A stretch of DNA of 64,000 bases from Tsukamurella paurometabola DSM 20162 (GCF_000092225.1 NC_014158.1:4216001-4280000); one strand, 5' to 3'; positions 24,366 to 33,589 are shown, counted from the first letter of the stretch. Made by a program: numbers and translations. Notes: generated by a model from the letters alone, not told the origin.

Positions 24366-24599
24366 ATGGAGAACCCGACTCTCCGCGGATCGTCCGTGGA
24401 CTCGCGGCTGCGGGCGGCTCCGACGCCCGAGCTGTACCGGGTTCTTCAGCTCCGAGTAGTGCAGGGATACACGGTCGATGAGGTGTCCCGGCTGCTCCGC
24501 GTGTCGCCGAACACCGTGCTGTTGCGACAGCATCGCGCGGTGCAGGCACTGCGCCGGAGCCTTGATCCGGGGGAGGAGCAGCGGAGTACCCGGCACTGA
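24366..24599 (+). CDS. Stand-alone sigma-70 region-4-like DNA-binding protein
   Basis: A 77-residue protein whose middle matches sigma factor region 4.2: LYRVLQLRVVQGYTVDEVSR, then LLRVSPNTVLLRQHRAVQAL, with the recognition helix around NTVLLRQHRA. No region 2 is present, so it cannot be a full sigma factor. It may act as a small transcription regulator or compete for -35 contacts; a LuxR/GerE-type HTH is the alternative but fits less well. A TAGATT box ends seven bases before the ATG, so the transcript may be leaderless. It is divergent from the doe operon (182 bp between starts), which makes it a candidate local regulator. Confidence 0.7.
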   Translation: MENPTLRGSSVDSRLRAAPTPELYRVLQLRVVQGYTVDEVSRLLRVSPNTVLLRQHRAVQALRRSLDPGEEQRSTRH

Positions 24600-24616
24600 T
24601 CGCGCCGGGTACTCCG
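24582..24616. terminator. Perfect 13-bp hairpin between convergent genes
   Basis: CGGAGTACCCGGC (24582-24594) pairs perfectly with GCCGGGTACTCCG (24604-24616) around a 9-nt loop. It begins inside the last codons of the region-4-like gene and ends before the stop of the convergent SDR gene. Confidence 0.78.
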
Positions 24617-24630
24617 TCTGATCGATCCGC

Positions 24631-25389
24631 TCAGCGCGGCGCCATGCGAATCGCGCCGTCGAGCCGGATCGTCTCGCCGTTGAGCATCGGGTTGGTGATG
24701 ATCGCCGCCACCAGCTGCGCGTACTCCGACGGGTCGCCGAGCCGGCTGGGATGAGGCACCTGGGCGCCGAGCGAACGCTGAGCCTCCTCGGGGAGGCTGC
24801 CGAGCAGCGGGGTCTTGAATAGGCCGGGTGCGATGGTGTTCACCCGGATCAGCAGCGAGGCGAGATCGCGCGCGATCGGCAGCGTGGAGCCCACGACGCC
24901 GCCCTTGGACGCGGAGTAGGCCGCCTGCCCGATCTGTCCGTCGAAGGCCGCCACGGAGGCGGTGTTGATGATGACCCCGCGTTCCTCGCCCACCGGCTCG
25001 TTCTTCGAGATGGCGTAGGCCGCCAGGCGAGTCACGTTGAAGGTGCCGATCAGGTTCACCTTCACCACCCGCTCGAAGTCGGCCAGTGGGAACGGGCCGT
25101 TCTTGCCGACGGTCTTGATGGCATTGCCGATACCGGCGCAGTTGACCGCGATCCGCAGCGTGCCTTCGGCGTTCGCTTGCTCGACGGCGGCGGTGATCGC
25201 GTCCTCATCGGTCACATCGGCGGGGGCGAAGCGCACGGCGGCACCGAGCGCATCGAGTGCCTCGGTGTTCGCCGAGGGCAGGTCGACGGCGACCACCGAG
25301 GCCCCCGCGCCGGCGAGGGCGGTGACGGTGGCGAGCCCGAGGCCCGACGCGCCGCCGGTGACCAGCGCTGTGCTACCTGCGATTTCCAT
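24631..25389 (-). CDS. SDR-family 3-hydroxyacyl-CoA dehydrogenase-like enzyme
   Basis: A 252-residue short-chain dehydrogenase close to type-II 3-hydroxyacyl-CoA dehydrogenases (HSD17B10-like), probably oxidising a hydroxyacyl-CoA in the cytoplasm with NAD. It has [16 protein letters not shown] (glycine-rich cofactor turn), [34 protein letters not shown] (catalytic Ser and YxxxK), and a C-terminal [17 protein letters not shown] block. It follows the acyl-CoA dehydrogenase gene by 39 bases on the same strand, so both probably take part in one beta-oxidation-type pathway controlled by the divergent TetR regulator. Confidence 0.88.
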   Translation of the reverse strand: MEIAGSTALVTGGASGLGLATVTALAGAGASVVAVDLPSANTEALDALGAAVRFAPADVTDEDAITAAVEQANAEGTLRIAVNCAGIGNAIKTVGKNGPFPLADFERVVKVNLIGTFNVTRLAAYAISKNEPVGEERGVIINTASVAAFDGQIGQAAYSASKGGVVGSTLPIARDLASLLIRVNTIAPGLFKTPLLGSLPEEAQRSLGAQVPHPSRLGDPSEYAQLVAAIITNPMLNGETIRLDGAIRMAPR

Positions 25390-25428
25390 GGATTCTCCTG
25401 TGGGGTGAGGGGTGTTGCGACGAGGTGG

Positions 25429-26589
25429 TCAGAGGCCGCGGGCGATGAGTTCCTTCATGATCTCGTTGGTCCCGCCGTAGATCTTCTGCACGCGCGCGCC
25501 CGCATAGAGCTGGGCGATGGGGTACTCCATCATGTAGCCGTAGCCGCCGAAGAGTTGGAGCACGCTGTCGATGACGCGACACTGCATATCGGTGGCCCAG
25601 AGCTTGGCCATCGATGCGGTCGCGGCGTCGAGGGTGCCGTCGATCGCACGGCCGATGCAGTGGTCGATCAGGGTGCGCCCCGCGAAGACCTCGGTCTTGG
25701 CGTCGGCGAGGACGAACTTGGTGTTCTGGAAGTCGGCGATCGGATGGCCGAAGGCCTTGCGCTCCTTGGTGTAGGCGATGGCCTCCAGTACCGCCTTCTC
25801 GGCCGCATCGACGCCGCCGATGGCGATGCTGAGCCGCTCACGCGGGAGCTGGCGCATCAGCTGGTAGAAGCCCTGCCCCTCGACGCCGCCGAGCAGATTC
25901 GCCACAGGGACCCGCATATCCGTGAAGGAGAGCTCGCGGGTGTCCTGCCCGTGCTGACCGATCTTCTGGAGCACCCGGCCTCGCTCGAAGCCGGGGAGGT
26001 TGTCGGTCTCGGCGACGATCAGGGAGATGCCCTTGGCGCCCTGGCTGGTGTCGGTCTTCGCCACGATGATCAGTAGGTCGCACAGGCTGCCGTTGGAGAT
26101 GAAGGTCTTCGAGCCGTTGATCACGTACTCATCGCCCTCGCGAACGGCGGTGGTGCGGACGGCCTGGAGATCGGACCCGGTGCCGGGCTCGGTCATCGCG
26201 ATGGCGAGAACGGCCTCGCCCGAGGCGGCTTTGGGCAGCCAGCGGGCCTTCTGCTCCTCGGTGCCGCAGTCGTCGATGTAGTGCGCGCAGATGGTGGAGT
26301 GCACGCCGTAGCCGAAGGCCCCGTCGCCGGCGCCGACCAGTTCCTCCAGCACCACGGTGTCGTGGCCGAAGTCCCCGCCAGCACCACCGAGGGCCTCCGG
26401 GAGTTCGGTACACAGCAGGCCCGCGGCGCCGGCCTTGTTCCAGAATTCGCGGTCCACCTGGTGCTGCTGTGCCCAGCGCTCCTGGTTGGGCGTGGCCTCG
26501 CGACGGAAGAACTCGGCGGCGTGCTTGCGCAGCTCCGTGTGCTCCGGGCTCTCCCAGGCGGGGCGGTAGTCGGGGAACAGTGCGGTCAT
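25429..26589 (-). CDS. Acyl-CoA dehydrogenase
   Basis: A 386-residue FAD enzyme that introduces the alpha-beta double bond in an acyl-CoA. Family landmarks: AIAMTEPGTGSDLQAV and INGSKTFISNGSLCDL (FAD/substrate region), RQLPRERLSIAIGG, and the C-terminal VLQLFGGYGYMMEYPIAQLY followed by RVQKIYGGTNEIMKELIA. The usual catalytic glutamate lies in this last block. I chose ATG 26589, preceded by AGAAGAGG; a GTG at 26610 would add seven residues. It is divergent from the TetR gene, with a palindrome between them. Confidence 0.9.
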   Translation of the reverse strand: MTALFPDYRPAWESPEHTELRKHAAEFFRREATPNQERWAQQHQVDREFWNKAGAAGLLCTELPEALGGAGGDFGHDTVVLEELVGAGDGAFGYGVHSTICAHYIDDCGTEEQKARWLPKAASGEAVLAIAMTEPGTGSDLQAVRTTAVREGDEYVINGSKTFISNGSLCDLLIIVAKTDTSQGAKGISLIVAETDNLPGFERGRVLQKIGQHGQDTRELSFTDMRVPVANLLGGVEGQGFYQLMRQLPRERLSIAIGGVDAAEKAVLEAIAYTKERKAFGHPIADFQNTKFVLADAKTEVFAGRTLIDHCIGRAIDGTLDAATASMAKLWATDMQCRVIDSVLQLFGGYGYMMEYPIAQLYAGARVQKIYGGTNEIMKELIARGL

Positions 26590-26623
26590 CGGCGACCTCT
26601 TCTCTGGCACGAGCGGACGAACA

Positions 26624-26635
26624 ATACAACTGTAT
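26624..26635. promoter_or_regulatory. Putative TetR operator in the acyl-CoA dehydrogenase/tetR gap
   Basis: ATACAACTGTAT has perfect 5-bp arms (ATACA/TGTAT) and lies between divergent genes. A second TTGTATAG motif follows at about 26651-26658. The surrounding TATAGT/TATAGC boxes look like -10 elements, so a bound repressor could block both directions. Confidence 0.5.
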
Positions 26636-26702
26636 AGTTCACTATGTGTTTGTATAGCACATGCGGCCGGCCGCTAGGCTCGCGCAGGTAGAAGGGATGC
26701 CC

Positions 26703-27302
26703 GTGACCGATCTGCCCGCGACCGATACCGATCTGACCGCCAAGGCCCGGATCCGCAACGCCGCGCTCGAACTGTTCGCCGCCCACGGCGAGAGCGGCGT
26801 CTCGCTCCGTGCGGTCGCCGCACATGCCGGGGTCGCGGTCGGACTGGTGCAGCACCACTTCAAGACCAAAGAGGGCCTGCGCGCCGCCGTCGAGCAACAG
26901 ATCGTCGAGTACCACGCCCAGGCGATCGCCGGCGTCCCCGACGACGGCCCGCCTCCCGAGGTGGCCTCGGCGCGGGACGCCGCGGTCCGACAGATGCTGG
27001 CGCGACACCCCGCGGTCGTGGATTATCTGCGCCGATCGTTCCTGGACCCGGGCGGATCGGATCTCCTGATCCGGCTCACCGAGCTGGGCCGAAGCGAGGT
27101 GGTGCGGCTGCGGGCCGCGCAGCTCGCCTCCACCGAGCGTGCGGAATCCGACCAGGTGATCGGCCTGATGGTGCGACAGATGGGCACCCTGTTCCTGCAA
27201 CCCCTCATCGACGCGATGTGGGAGCACCTGCGCGGGCCGGACGCACCGTCGGACGAGAAGCCGCAGCTGTCCGTGACCACCGCGCCGGGCCGCGCACGCT
27301 GA
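26703..27302 (+). CDS. TetR-family transcriptional regulator
   Basis: A 199-residue repressor-type protein. The N-terminal HTH is clear: ARIRNAALELFAAHGESGVS, LRAVAAHAGVAVGLVQHHFK and TKEGLRAAVEQQI. The C-terminal ligand domain is helical with no recognisable subfamily. GTG 26703 sits eight bases after GAAGGG; an ATG at 26697 is too close to that site. Placed divergently from the acyl-CoA dehydrogenase/SDR operon, it probably controls that operon in response to an acyl-CoA or related ligand, and its own gene. Confidence 0.86.
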   Translation: MTDLPATDTDLTAKARIRNAALELFAAHGESGVSLRAVAAHAGVAVGLVQHHFKTKEGLRAAVEQQIVEYHAQAIAGVPDDGPPPEVASARDAAVRQMLARHPAVVDYLRRSFLDPGGSDLLIRLTELGRSEVVRLRAAQLASTERAESDQVIGLMVRQMGTLFLQPLIDAMWEHLRGPDAPSDEKPQLSVTTAPGRAR

Positions 27303-27384
27303 TCCGACGCTGTGATCAAGACGGAGGTCACAGCGTCCGCAAGCTCAGCATCGACTCAGGTTGGGCGCGGTAATCTGATGAGCG

Positions 27385-28815
27385 ATGTCCGAGACAACTC
27401 TTCCCTATCTGCCCATCTCGACGCGCAAGCTGGTGGGCTGGTCGCGCACCACGCCGATCGAGGGCCACGTGCTGTCCACGCCCGATGTGGACCAGATCGC
27501 CCGAGCGGTGGCGGTCGTCGCCGATCAGGAGGCCGATAAGCCCGCCTACCTGCGACGCGGCGTGATCGCGCGCGGCCTGGGCCGCTCGTATAACGAGTCC
27601 GCGCAGAACACCGGCGGCCTCACCATCGATATGACGCCGCTGAGCGCCATCCACGAGATCGACGCCGAGAGCGCGATCGTCGACGTGGACGCCGGCGTCG
27701 ACCTCGACACCCTGATGCAGGCGGCGCTGCCGTACGGCCTGTGGGTCCCGGTCCTTCCGGGCACGCGCCAGGTGACGATCGGCGGCGCCATCGCGCACGA
27801 CATCCACGGCAAGAATCACCACAGCCAGGGCTCGTTCGGCAATCACGTCACGGAGATGACCCTGCTCACCGCCGACGGCTCGGTGCTCACGCTCACCCCG
27901 AAGGGTTCGTCCGACGATCCCGACGGTGAGCTGTTCTGGGCCACCATCGCGGGCGTCGGTATGACCGGCATCATCCTGCGCGCGAAGATCCAGATGAAGC
28001 GCACCGAGAGCGCCTACTTCATCGCCGATACCGAGCGCACCAACTCGCTGCAGGAGACCATCGACCTGCACCTGCAGGACGGCTTCGAGGACGGGTACGA
28101 GTACGCCTCCGGCTGGTTCGACGCGATCAGCGCGCCGCCGAAGCTGGGCCGCGGCACGTTCTCGCGCGGCAACCTGGCCACGCTCGACGAGCTGCCGGAG
28201 AAGTACCGCAAGGACCCGCTGAGCTTCAATAACAAGCCGCTGATCAGCTTCCCCAACATCTTCCCCAACGGGCTGGCGAACAAGTTCGACTTCTCGCTGG
28301 TGGGCGAGGCGTACTGGCGCGCCGGGCCGCCGAGTCAGGGCAAGGTGAAGAACCTCGCCGGCTTCTACCACATGCTCGACGTCTTCGGCGGTTGGAACAA
28401 CGCCTACGGCCGCACCGGCGGCTTCTGCCAGTACCAGTTCATCGTGCCCACCGGCAACGAGCCCGAATTCATCAAGCTCATCGAGGACATCCAGGCCTCG
28501 GGGCACGTCAGCTTCCTCAACGTGATCAAGCTGTTCGGCGACGGCAACCAGGCGCCGCTGAGCTTCCCCTTCAAGGGCTGGAACGTGTGCCTGGACTTCC
28601 CCGTCAAACGGGGCCTGGCCGAGTTCCTCAATGAGCTGGACGTGCGCATCATGGCCATGGGCGGCCGCCTGTACACGGCGAAGGATTCGCGGACCACCGC
28701 GGAGCGCTTCCACGCCATGTACCCGCGGATCGACGAGTGGATCGCCACCCGCCGCCGGATCGATCCGACCGGGGTCTTCATCTCCGACCTGGGCCGCCGC
28801 CTCGAACTCGCCTAA
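27385..28815 (+). CDS. dprE1: Decaprenylphosphoryl-beta-D-ribose 2'-oxidase DprE1
   Basis: FAD enzyme that oxidises the 2'-hydroxyl of decaprenyl-phosphoryl-ribose, first half of the epimerisation giving the only arabinose donor for cell-wall arabinan. The 476 residues have a VAO-type FAD domain ([54 protein letters not shown]) and a substrate domain ending in [20 protein letters not shown]. The cysteine corresponding to mycobacterial Cys387, target of benzothiazinones, is present as Cys402 in GWNVCLDFP. dprE2 and aftA follow on the same strand. Confidence 0.97.
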   Translation: MSETTLPYLPISTRKLVGWSRTTPIEGHVLSTPDVDQIARAVAVVADQEADKPAYLRRGVIARGLGRSYNESAQNTGGLTIDMTPLSAIHEIDAESAIVDVDAGVDLDTLMQAALPYGLWVPVLPGTRQVTIGGAIAHDIHGKNHHSQGSFGNHVTEMTLLTADGSVLTLTPKGSSDDPDGELFWATIAGVGMTGIILRAKIQMKRTESAYFIADTERTNSLQETIDLHLQDGFEDGYEYASGWFDAISAPPKLGRGTFSRGNLATLDELPEKYRKDPLSFNNKPLISFPNIFPNGLANKFDFSLVGEAYWRAGPPSQGKVKNLAGFYHMLDVFGGWNNAYGRTGGFCQYQFIVPTGNEPEFIKLIEDIQASGHVSFLNVIKLFGDGNQAPLSFPFKGWNVCLDFPVKRGLAEFLNELDVRIMAMGGRLYTAKDSRTTAERFHAMYPRIDEWIATRRRIDPTGVFISDLGRRLELA

Positions 28816-28848
28816 GAACCGGCCTCACAGACACTAGGAAGCAATCAC

Positions 28849-29613
28849 ATGATCAACGCCGTCGGCGTTCCCCAGTCCATCCTGCTGCTCGGCGGCACCT
28901 CGGAGATCGGCCTCGCCATCGTCGAGGAGTACCTCGCCAAGGGCACCCAGCACGTGGTGCTCGCGGCGCTGCCGAACGATCCCCTTCGTGAGCAGTCCGT
29001 GGCCCAGGTCAAGGCCGCCGGCGCCGCCACCGTGAAGGTCGTCGATTTCGACGCCACCGCCTTCGACACCCACGCCGCCGCCATCGATGAGGCCTTCGCC
29101 GACGGTGACATCGACGTGGCCGTCGTGGCCTTCGCCCTCGACGGCGATCCCGAGGAGCTGTGGCAGAACCAGCAGAAGGCCGCGCTGGTGGCGCAGGTGA
29201 ACTTCTCGGGGTCGGTCTCCGTCGGCGTTCTACTCGGCCAGAAGTTCAAGGCCCAGGGCCACGGTCAGATCATCGCCATGAGCTCGGTCGCCGGTGAGCG
29301 CGTGCGCCGCAGCAACTTCGTCTACGGCGCCACCAAGGCCGGCTTCGACGGCTTCTACCTCAACCTCGGCGAGGCCCTCGAGCCCTACGGCGCGTCGGTC
29401 ACCGTGGTCCGTCCGGGTATGGCGCGCACGAGGTTCTCGGCGCACGTCGCCAAGGAGGCGCCGCTCACGCTCGACAAGGAGCAGGTCGCGAAGATCGCCG
29501 TGGACGCCGCCATCGCCGGCAAGCCGCTGGTGTGGGCGCCCGCCCCCTTCCGGTTCGTGATGATGGGGCTCAAGGCCGTGCCGCGGCCGCTGTTCAAGAA
29601 GCTGCCCATCTAG
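28849..29613 (+). CDS. dprE2: Decaprenylphosphoryl-D-2-keto-erythropentose reductase DprE2
   Basis: SDR enzyme that reduces the keto intermediate from DprE1 to decaprenyl-phosphoryl-arabinose with NADH. Of its 254 residues, [20 protein letters not shown] gives the cofactor turn, [11 protein letters not shown] the strand before the active site, [25 protein letters not shown] the serine and YxxxK pair, and [13 protein letters not shown] the loop after it. It starts 33 bases after dprE1, with AGGAAG eight bases before the ATG. Length and order match mycobacterial DprE2 (Rv3791). Confidence 0.95.
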   Translation: MINAVGVPQSILLLGGTSEIGLAIVEEYLAKGTQHVVLAALPNDPLREQSVAQVKAAGAATVKVVDFDATAFDTHAAAIDEAFADGDIDVAVVAFALDGDPEELWQNQQKAALVAQVNFSGSVSVGVLLGQKFKAQGHGQIIAMSSVAGERVRRSNFVYGATKAGFDGFYLNLGEALEPYGASVTVVRPGMARTRFSAHVAKEAPLTLDKEQVAKIAVDAAIAGKPLVWAPAPFRFVMMGLKAVPRPLFKKLPI

Positions 29614-29655
29614 TGCGGGCCGCCCGCACCGAACGTGACCAATTAGTCTGACCGC

Positions 29656-31542
29656 GTGACTGACACGCACATCGGAACCGGCACCGTCGCCCCCGCCGGA
29701 ACCGTCCGGGCCCGCGATCTGGTGCTCGACCTGGCCGCCGCCGCGATCCTCGCGGCGGCGGTTTCGGTGATCGGGTGGTTCGCGATCCAGTCGGTGGAAT
29801 GGCCCGCGTACAACAGCTCCAACGTGACCCGCTCGCTCGCGACCGTTGCGCAGGTCGCAGCGGTGGTGATCCTCACCGGATCCGCCTGGGTATTGAGCCT
29901 GGGCCGTTCCGCCCGGCCGCTGCGAATGCTCTCCTTCGCGACGATCTCCGGCTTCGTGACGGCGACCTTGGCGCTGCCGCTGGGCGGCACCACGCTGTAT
30001 CTCGGCGGCATCTCGGTCGATCAGCAGTTCCGCACCGAGTTCCTCACCCGGTTCACCTCCTCGCCGCGGCTGGCCGATATGACCTACGTCGATATGCCGC
30101 CGCTGTACTCACCCGGGTGGTTCTGGCTGGGCGGTCGCTTCGCGAGGATCTTCGGCTTCGACGGCTGGGAGGCCTTCCAGCCCTGGTCGGTGCTCTCGTT
30201 GTCCGTCGCAGCCGCCCTCGCGGCGGCACTGTGGTTCGCGATCGTCAGCCCTGCCAAGGCGGTCGCCGCGACCTTGGCGACCACCATCGCGATGCTGCTC
30301 TACGGTTCCGCCGAACCCTACGGCGCCGTCGTGACCATCCTGCTGCCACCGGTGCTGATCTTCGCCTGGCGCGCGGTGACCCGCGGCGACCGGCTGGCGC
30401 TCGCGATCACCGCGATCTATCTCGGTGGCGCGCTGTGGTTCTACACGCTCTACCTCGGCGTCGCCGCGTTCGTCGTCGTCCTGATGGGCGTGCTCGCGCT
30501 GGTCGCATCGTGGGTGCGCGAGCGCCGCATCGACTGGCAGATCCCCGGCCGGGTGGCGGTCATCGGCGTGATCACGATCGCCCTCGGGCTGCCCGCGTAC
30601 GGTCCGTTCCTGCTCCGAATGGCCAAGGAACCCTCGGAATCGCGCGGTTCCGCGTTCCACTACCTACCCGAACAGGGAGCGGTGCTGCCGATGCCGATGC
30701 TGCACTTCTCGCTGCTCGGGGCGCTCGCCCTGATCGGTGTGGTGTGGGTGCTGGTGCGGTTCCGGTCGACTCCCGAGGCGCAGGCTCTCGGCATCGGCAT
30801 CGTCGGGGTGTACCTGTGGGCACTGCTGTCGATGGTGGCCACCGTCGCGCAGACCACGCTGCTGGGCTTCCGCACCGAGCCGGTGCTGCATGTGCTGCTG
30901 GCGGCTGCCGGTGCGCTCGGCGCGGTGGCCATCGCGGGCTCACTCGGAGACGGATATCCCCGGTACCGGCAGGCCGGTGTGATCCTCGCCGGGGTGGCGG
31001 CGATCGGTGTGGCGCAGACGATCCCCGCGCAGCTGGCCGGGGAGATCGCGGTCGCCTATTCGGATACGGACGGAAACGGCAACCGCGGCGATCGCCGGCC
31101 GGCGGGCGCGGAATCGTCGTATCGCGACGTGGACGCGGCCATCCTGGCGGCCACCGGTCGACCCCGTACCGACACCGTGGTGCTCACCGCGGACTACGGC
31201 TTCCTCGCGATCTACCCGTACTGGGGCTTCCAGAACCTGACCTCGAATTACGCGAACCCCTTGGCGCAGTTCACTGCCCGGTCGGAGGCGATCGAGGCGT
31301 GGTCGAAGATGACCTCGACGGACGAATTCCTCGGTGCGCTCGGCACCGCACCGTGGCGCCCGCCGAACGCCTTCGTGTTCCGCAAGTCCTCCGACGGGCT
31401 CGCGCTGCGGCTCGCCGAAGATGTCTACCCGAATGATCCCAACGTGCGCCGGTACACCGTGACGTTCCCCGAGAAGCTGTTCGCGGACCCACGATTCAGC
31501 TCCACCGAGGTGGGTCCTTTCGTCGTGATCGTGAGGAAGTGA
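29656..31542 (+). CDS. aftA: Galactan 5-O-arabinofuranosyltransferase AftA
   Basis: GT-C (GT85) membrane enzyme that places the first arabinofuranose residues on galactan from decaprenyl-phosphoryl-arabinose. The 628 residues begin with a short cytoplasmic tail, then about a dozen hydrophobic segments to residue ~450 and a soluble extracytoplasmic C-terminal domain. The first large loop has SPRLADMTYVDMPPLYSPGW, where AftA carries its essential acidic residues. It starts at GTG 29656, 42 bases after dprE2. In mycobacteria aftA is followed directly by embC; here it is followed by an SDR gene and the embs lie 12 kb away. Confidence 0.93.
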   Translation: MTDTHIGTGTVAPAGTVRARDLVLDLAAAAILAAAVSVIGWFAIQSVEWPAYNSSNVTRSLATVAQVAAVVILTGSAWVLSLGRSARPLRMLSFATISGFVTATLALPLGGTTLYLGGISVDQQFRTEFLTRFTSSPRLADMTYVDMPPLYSPGWFWLGGRFARIFGFDGWEAFQPWSVLSLSVAAALAAALWFAIVSPAKAVAATLATTIAMLLYGSAEPYGAVVTILLPPVLIFAWRAVTRGDRLALAITAIYLGGALWFYTLYLGVAAFVVVLMGVLALVASWVRERRIDWQIPGRVAVIGVITIALGLPAYGPFLLRMAKEPSESRGSAFHYLPEQGAVLPMPMLHFSLLGALALIGVVWVLVRFRSTPEAQALGIGIVGVYLWALLSMVATVAQTTLLGFRTEPVLHVLLAAAGALGAVAIAGSLGDGYPRYRQAGVILAGVAAIGVAQTIPAQLAGEIAVAYSDTDGNGNRGDRRPAGAESSYRDVDAAILAATGRPRTDTVVLTADYGFLAIYPYWGFQNLTSNYANPLAQFTARSEAIEAWSKMTSTDEFLGALGTAPWRPPNAFVFRKSSDGLALRLAEDVYPNDPNVRRYTVTFPEKLFADPRFSSTEVGPFVVIVRK

Positions 31543-31544
31543 CC

Positions 31545-32372
31545 GTGTCGGTTCGCCGTTCCGTCCAAGAATTCCTACAACGCCGGAGCCTGCTGCCCGG
31601 CGCGATCGACGCGGCACTGTCCGGCCCCGGCCGAAGCCTGCGGGGGCTGCGGATCGTGGTGACGGGCGCTTCGTCGGGCATAGGTCGCGAGGCCGCCATC
31701 CAGCTGGCCGAGCGCGGCGCCCACGTGATCGCGGTGGCCCGGCGCGAGCCGGAACTCGAGCAGCTGTGCGCGATCACCGGTGGCGAGTACCGAGTATGCG
31801 ATCTGACGGATACCGCATCGATCGACGGCCTGCTCGCCGAGCTCGGCGACGTGGATGTGCTGATCAATAACGCCGGGCACTCGATCCGCCGGTCGATCGC
31901 CGATTCCACGGATCGGCTGCACGATTTCCAGCGCACCATGAACCTCAACTACTTCGCAGCCGTTCACCTCGCATTGGGCGTGCTGCCGGGGATGATCGAG
32001 CGCGGTCGCGGGCAGATCGTGAACGTGTGCACCTGGGGGCTGCTGGCCAACACGTTTCCGCGATTCTCCGCGTACGGGGCGTCGAAGAGTGCGCTAGCGA
32101 TCTTCGGGCGCAGCCTGAATGCGGAGCGGCCGCACCCCGGTGTGCACGCCACCAACGTGTACTTCCCGCTGGTGCGCACCGAGATGATCGCCCCCACCGA
32201 GGAATACGAGGCCGTCGGCGCACTGGAGCCCGACGAGGCCGGCCGGTGGATCGTCCGCGCGGTGACGCACCAGCCGATCGAGGTCTCCCCCGCCGCGCTG
32301 CGTGCGGTGCTGCCGGTGGTCGACCTGCTGTCGCCGTCGGCCTCGGATCGCACCATCTCGTCGCTTACCTGA
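31545..32372 (+). CDS. SDR-family oxidoreductase
   Basis: A 275-residue short-chain dehydrogenase of unknown substrate. Features: RIVVTGASSGIGREAAIQLA (cofactor turn, about residue 37), VLINNAGHS, and IVNVCTWGLLANTFPRFSAY GASKSALA with the YxxxK pair. The serine normally two residues before this region appears replaced by Thr-Trp in VCTWG, a possible variation. GTG 31545 sits five bases after GAGGAAG; the alternative GTG 31539 overlaps the aftA stop. The coupling to aftA suggests involvement in envelope lipid or sugar metabolism, but this is not shown. Confidence 0.82.
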   Translation: MSVRRSVQEFLQRRSLLPGAIDAALSGPGRSLRGLRIVVTGASSGIGREAAIQLAERGAHVIAVARREPELEQLCAITGGEYRVCDLTDTASIDGLLAELGDVDVLINNAGHSIRRSIADSTDRLHDFQRTMNLNYFAAVHLALGVLPGMIERGRGQIVNVCTWGLLANTFPRFSAYGASKSALAIFGRSLNAERPHPGVHATNVYFPLVRTEMIAPTEEYEAVGALEPDEAGRWIVRAVTHQPIEVSPAALRAVLPVVDLLSPSASDRTISSLT

Positions 32373-32404
32373 TCCGGGTCCGCGAATCCCTTACCCCGAG
32401 AAAC

Positions 32405-32423
32405 TTAGATATGCCTCGCCTTA
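32405..32423. promoter_or_regulatory. Putative iron box (IdeR/DtxR-type)
   Basis: Minus-strand reading TAAGGCGAGGCATATCTAA matches 13 of 19 positions of the IdeR consensus TTAGGTTAGGCTAACCTAA. It ends 24 bases before the start of a siderophore-binding lipoprotein gene, so repression under iron sufficiency is likely. Confidence 0.6.
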
Positions 32424-32447
32424 CTCGTGGCGTACGCTACCCCGGTG

Positions 32448-33467
32448 ATGCATAGAACTCTCGCCCGCCGACTCGCGCCCGCAGTCGTCCTCCTGGCCGC
32501 CGCCGTCGGTGTGACCGCCTGCTCGAACTCGTCCGACTCCCAGGGCTCCGGCAACACCGACGTGGCCGCCGGCGGTGAGCGTTTCGGCACCGCCGACGCC
32601 GAGACCGCCAAACTCGGCACCGATGCCAAACCCGGGGTCTTCCCGCGCACCGTCCGACACGCAGCGGGCGTCACCGAGATTCCGAAGAAGCCGGAGCGCA
32701 TCGTCGTGCTCGACACCGGCGAGTTGGATTCCGTTCTCAGCCTGGGGCTCAAGCCCGTCGGCATGGTCGAGACCGAAGGTAGTAGTTCGGTGCCGACGTA
32801 CCTCGCCGACAAGGTGCAGGGCGTCGAGCGGGTCGGCAAGATCCAGAACGTGAACGTCGAGGCGATCGCCAGACTCAAGCCCGACCTGATCCTGGGAAGC
32901 AAACTGCGTGTGGACAAGCTGTACCCGCAGCTCTCCGCGATCGCGCCGACCGTCTTCTCGATCCGGCCCGGATTCCCGTGGAAGGAGAACTTCCGCCTGA
33001 TCGGAGCCGCTACGGGCGAGGAGACGAAGACCGTCGAGCAGTTGAACCGGTACGCCGACAATGCACGAGCCCTGTCCGCACGATTCACCGGCACCAAACC
33101 CACCATCTCCCTGCTGCGATTCATGCCCGGGAAGATGCGCGTGTACGCCGACAAGTCGCTGATCGGTGTGATCCTTCAGGACGCCGGCCTACCCCGCCCG
33201 GCCGGACAGAACGTGGACGAGCTGGCCGTCGAGATCTCGATGGAGAACCTCTCGAAGGCCGACGGCGATTACCTGTTCTACTCCAGTTACGGCAAGCCCG
33301 AGAACACCGGTGAAACCGCGGCGATCACTGGCCCCGCGTGGTCACAGCTGGGCGCGGTGCAGCGAGGCAAGGCCTTCCGAGTGGACGACGATGTGTGGTA
33401 CCTGGGCCTCGGTCCCACCGGCGCCAGCCTCATCGTGCAGCAGCTGGGCGAGTTCCTGGCGAAGTAA
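32448..33467 (+). CDS. Iron-siderophore ABC transporter substrate-binding lipoprotein (FecB-like)
   Basis: A 339-residue extracytoplasmic binding protein anchored by lipid. It has a signal peptide with lipobox GVTAC near residue 26, an Ser/Gly/Ala-rich spacer, then the Fe/B12 periplasmic-binding fold: KPERIVVLDTGELDSVLSLG (first lobe), VNVEAIARLKPDLILGSKLR, and a C-terminal lobe with YLFYSSYGKP and VDDDVWYLGLGPTGASLIVQ. Length and order match FecB/FhuD-type proteins. No permease or ATPase gene is adjacent, so it must pair with a distant importer. The iron box upstream supports the iron role. GTG 32445 is an equally placed alternative start. Confidence 0.87.
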   Translation: MHRTLARRLAPAVVLLAAAVGVTACSNSSDSQGSGNTDVAAGGERFGTADAETAKLGTDAKPGVFPRTVRHAAGVTEIPKKPERIVVLDTGELDSVLSLGLKPVGMVETEGSSSVPTYLADKVQGVERVGKIQNVNVEAIARLKPDLILGSKLRVDKLYPQLSAIAPTVFSIRPGFPWKENFRLIGAATGEETKTVEQLNRYADNARALSARFTGTKPTISLLRFMPGKMRVYADKSLIGVILQDAGLPRPAGQNVDELAVEISMENLSKADGDYLFYSSYGKPENTGETAAITGPAWSQLGAVQRGKAFRVDDDVWYLGLGPTGASLIVQQLGEFLAK

Positions 33468-33507
33468 CCCACTCACCGCCCCCCGAGGGAGCTGGGAACT
33501 GGCACGC

Positions 33508-33523
33508 TGTGACAATAGTTACA
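33508..33523. promoter_or_regulatory. Putative CRP-type binding site upstream of the metallophosphoesterase
   Basis: TGTGACAATAGTTACA matches TGTGA-N6-TCACA in nine of ten fixed positions and lies 67 bases before the phosphoesterase ATG, within an unusually AT-rich stretch for this genome. Confidence 0.45.
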
Positions 33524-33589
33524 TCTGTGTCTCATGTTGTTCATGTGGTTTTTGGGATTCGGACAGTGGAGCTGTTCTAAGGTTCCCCC

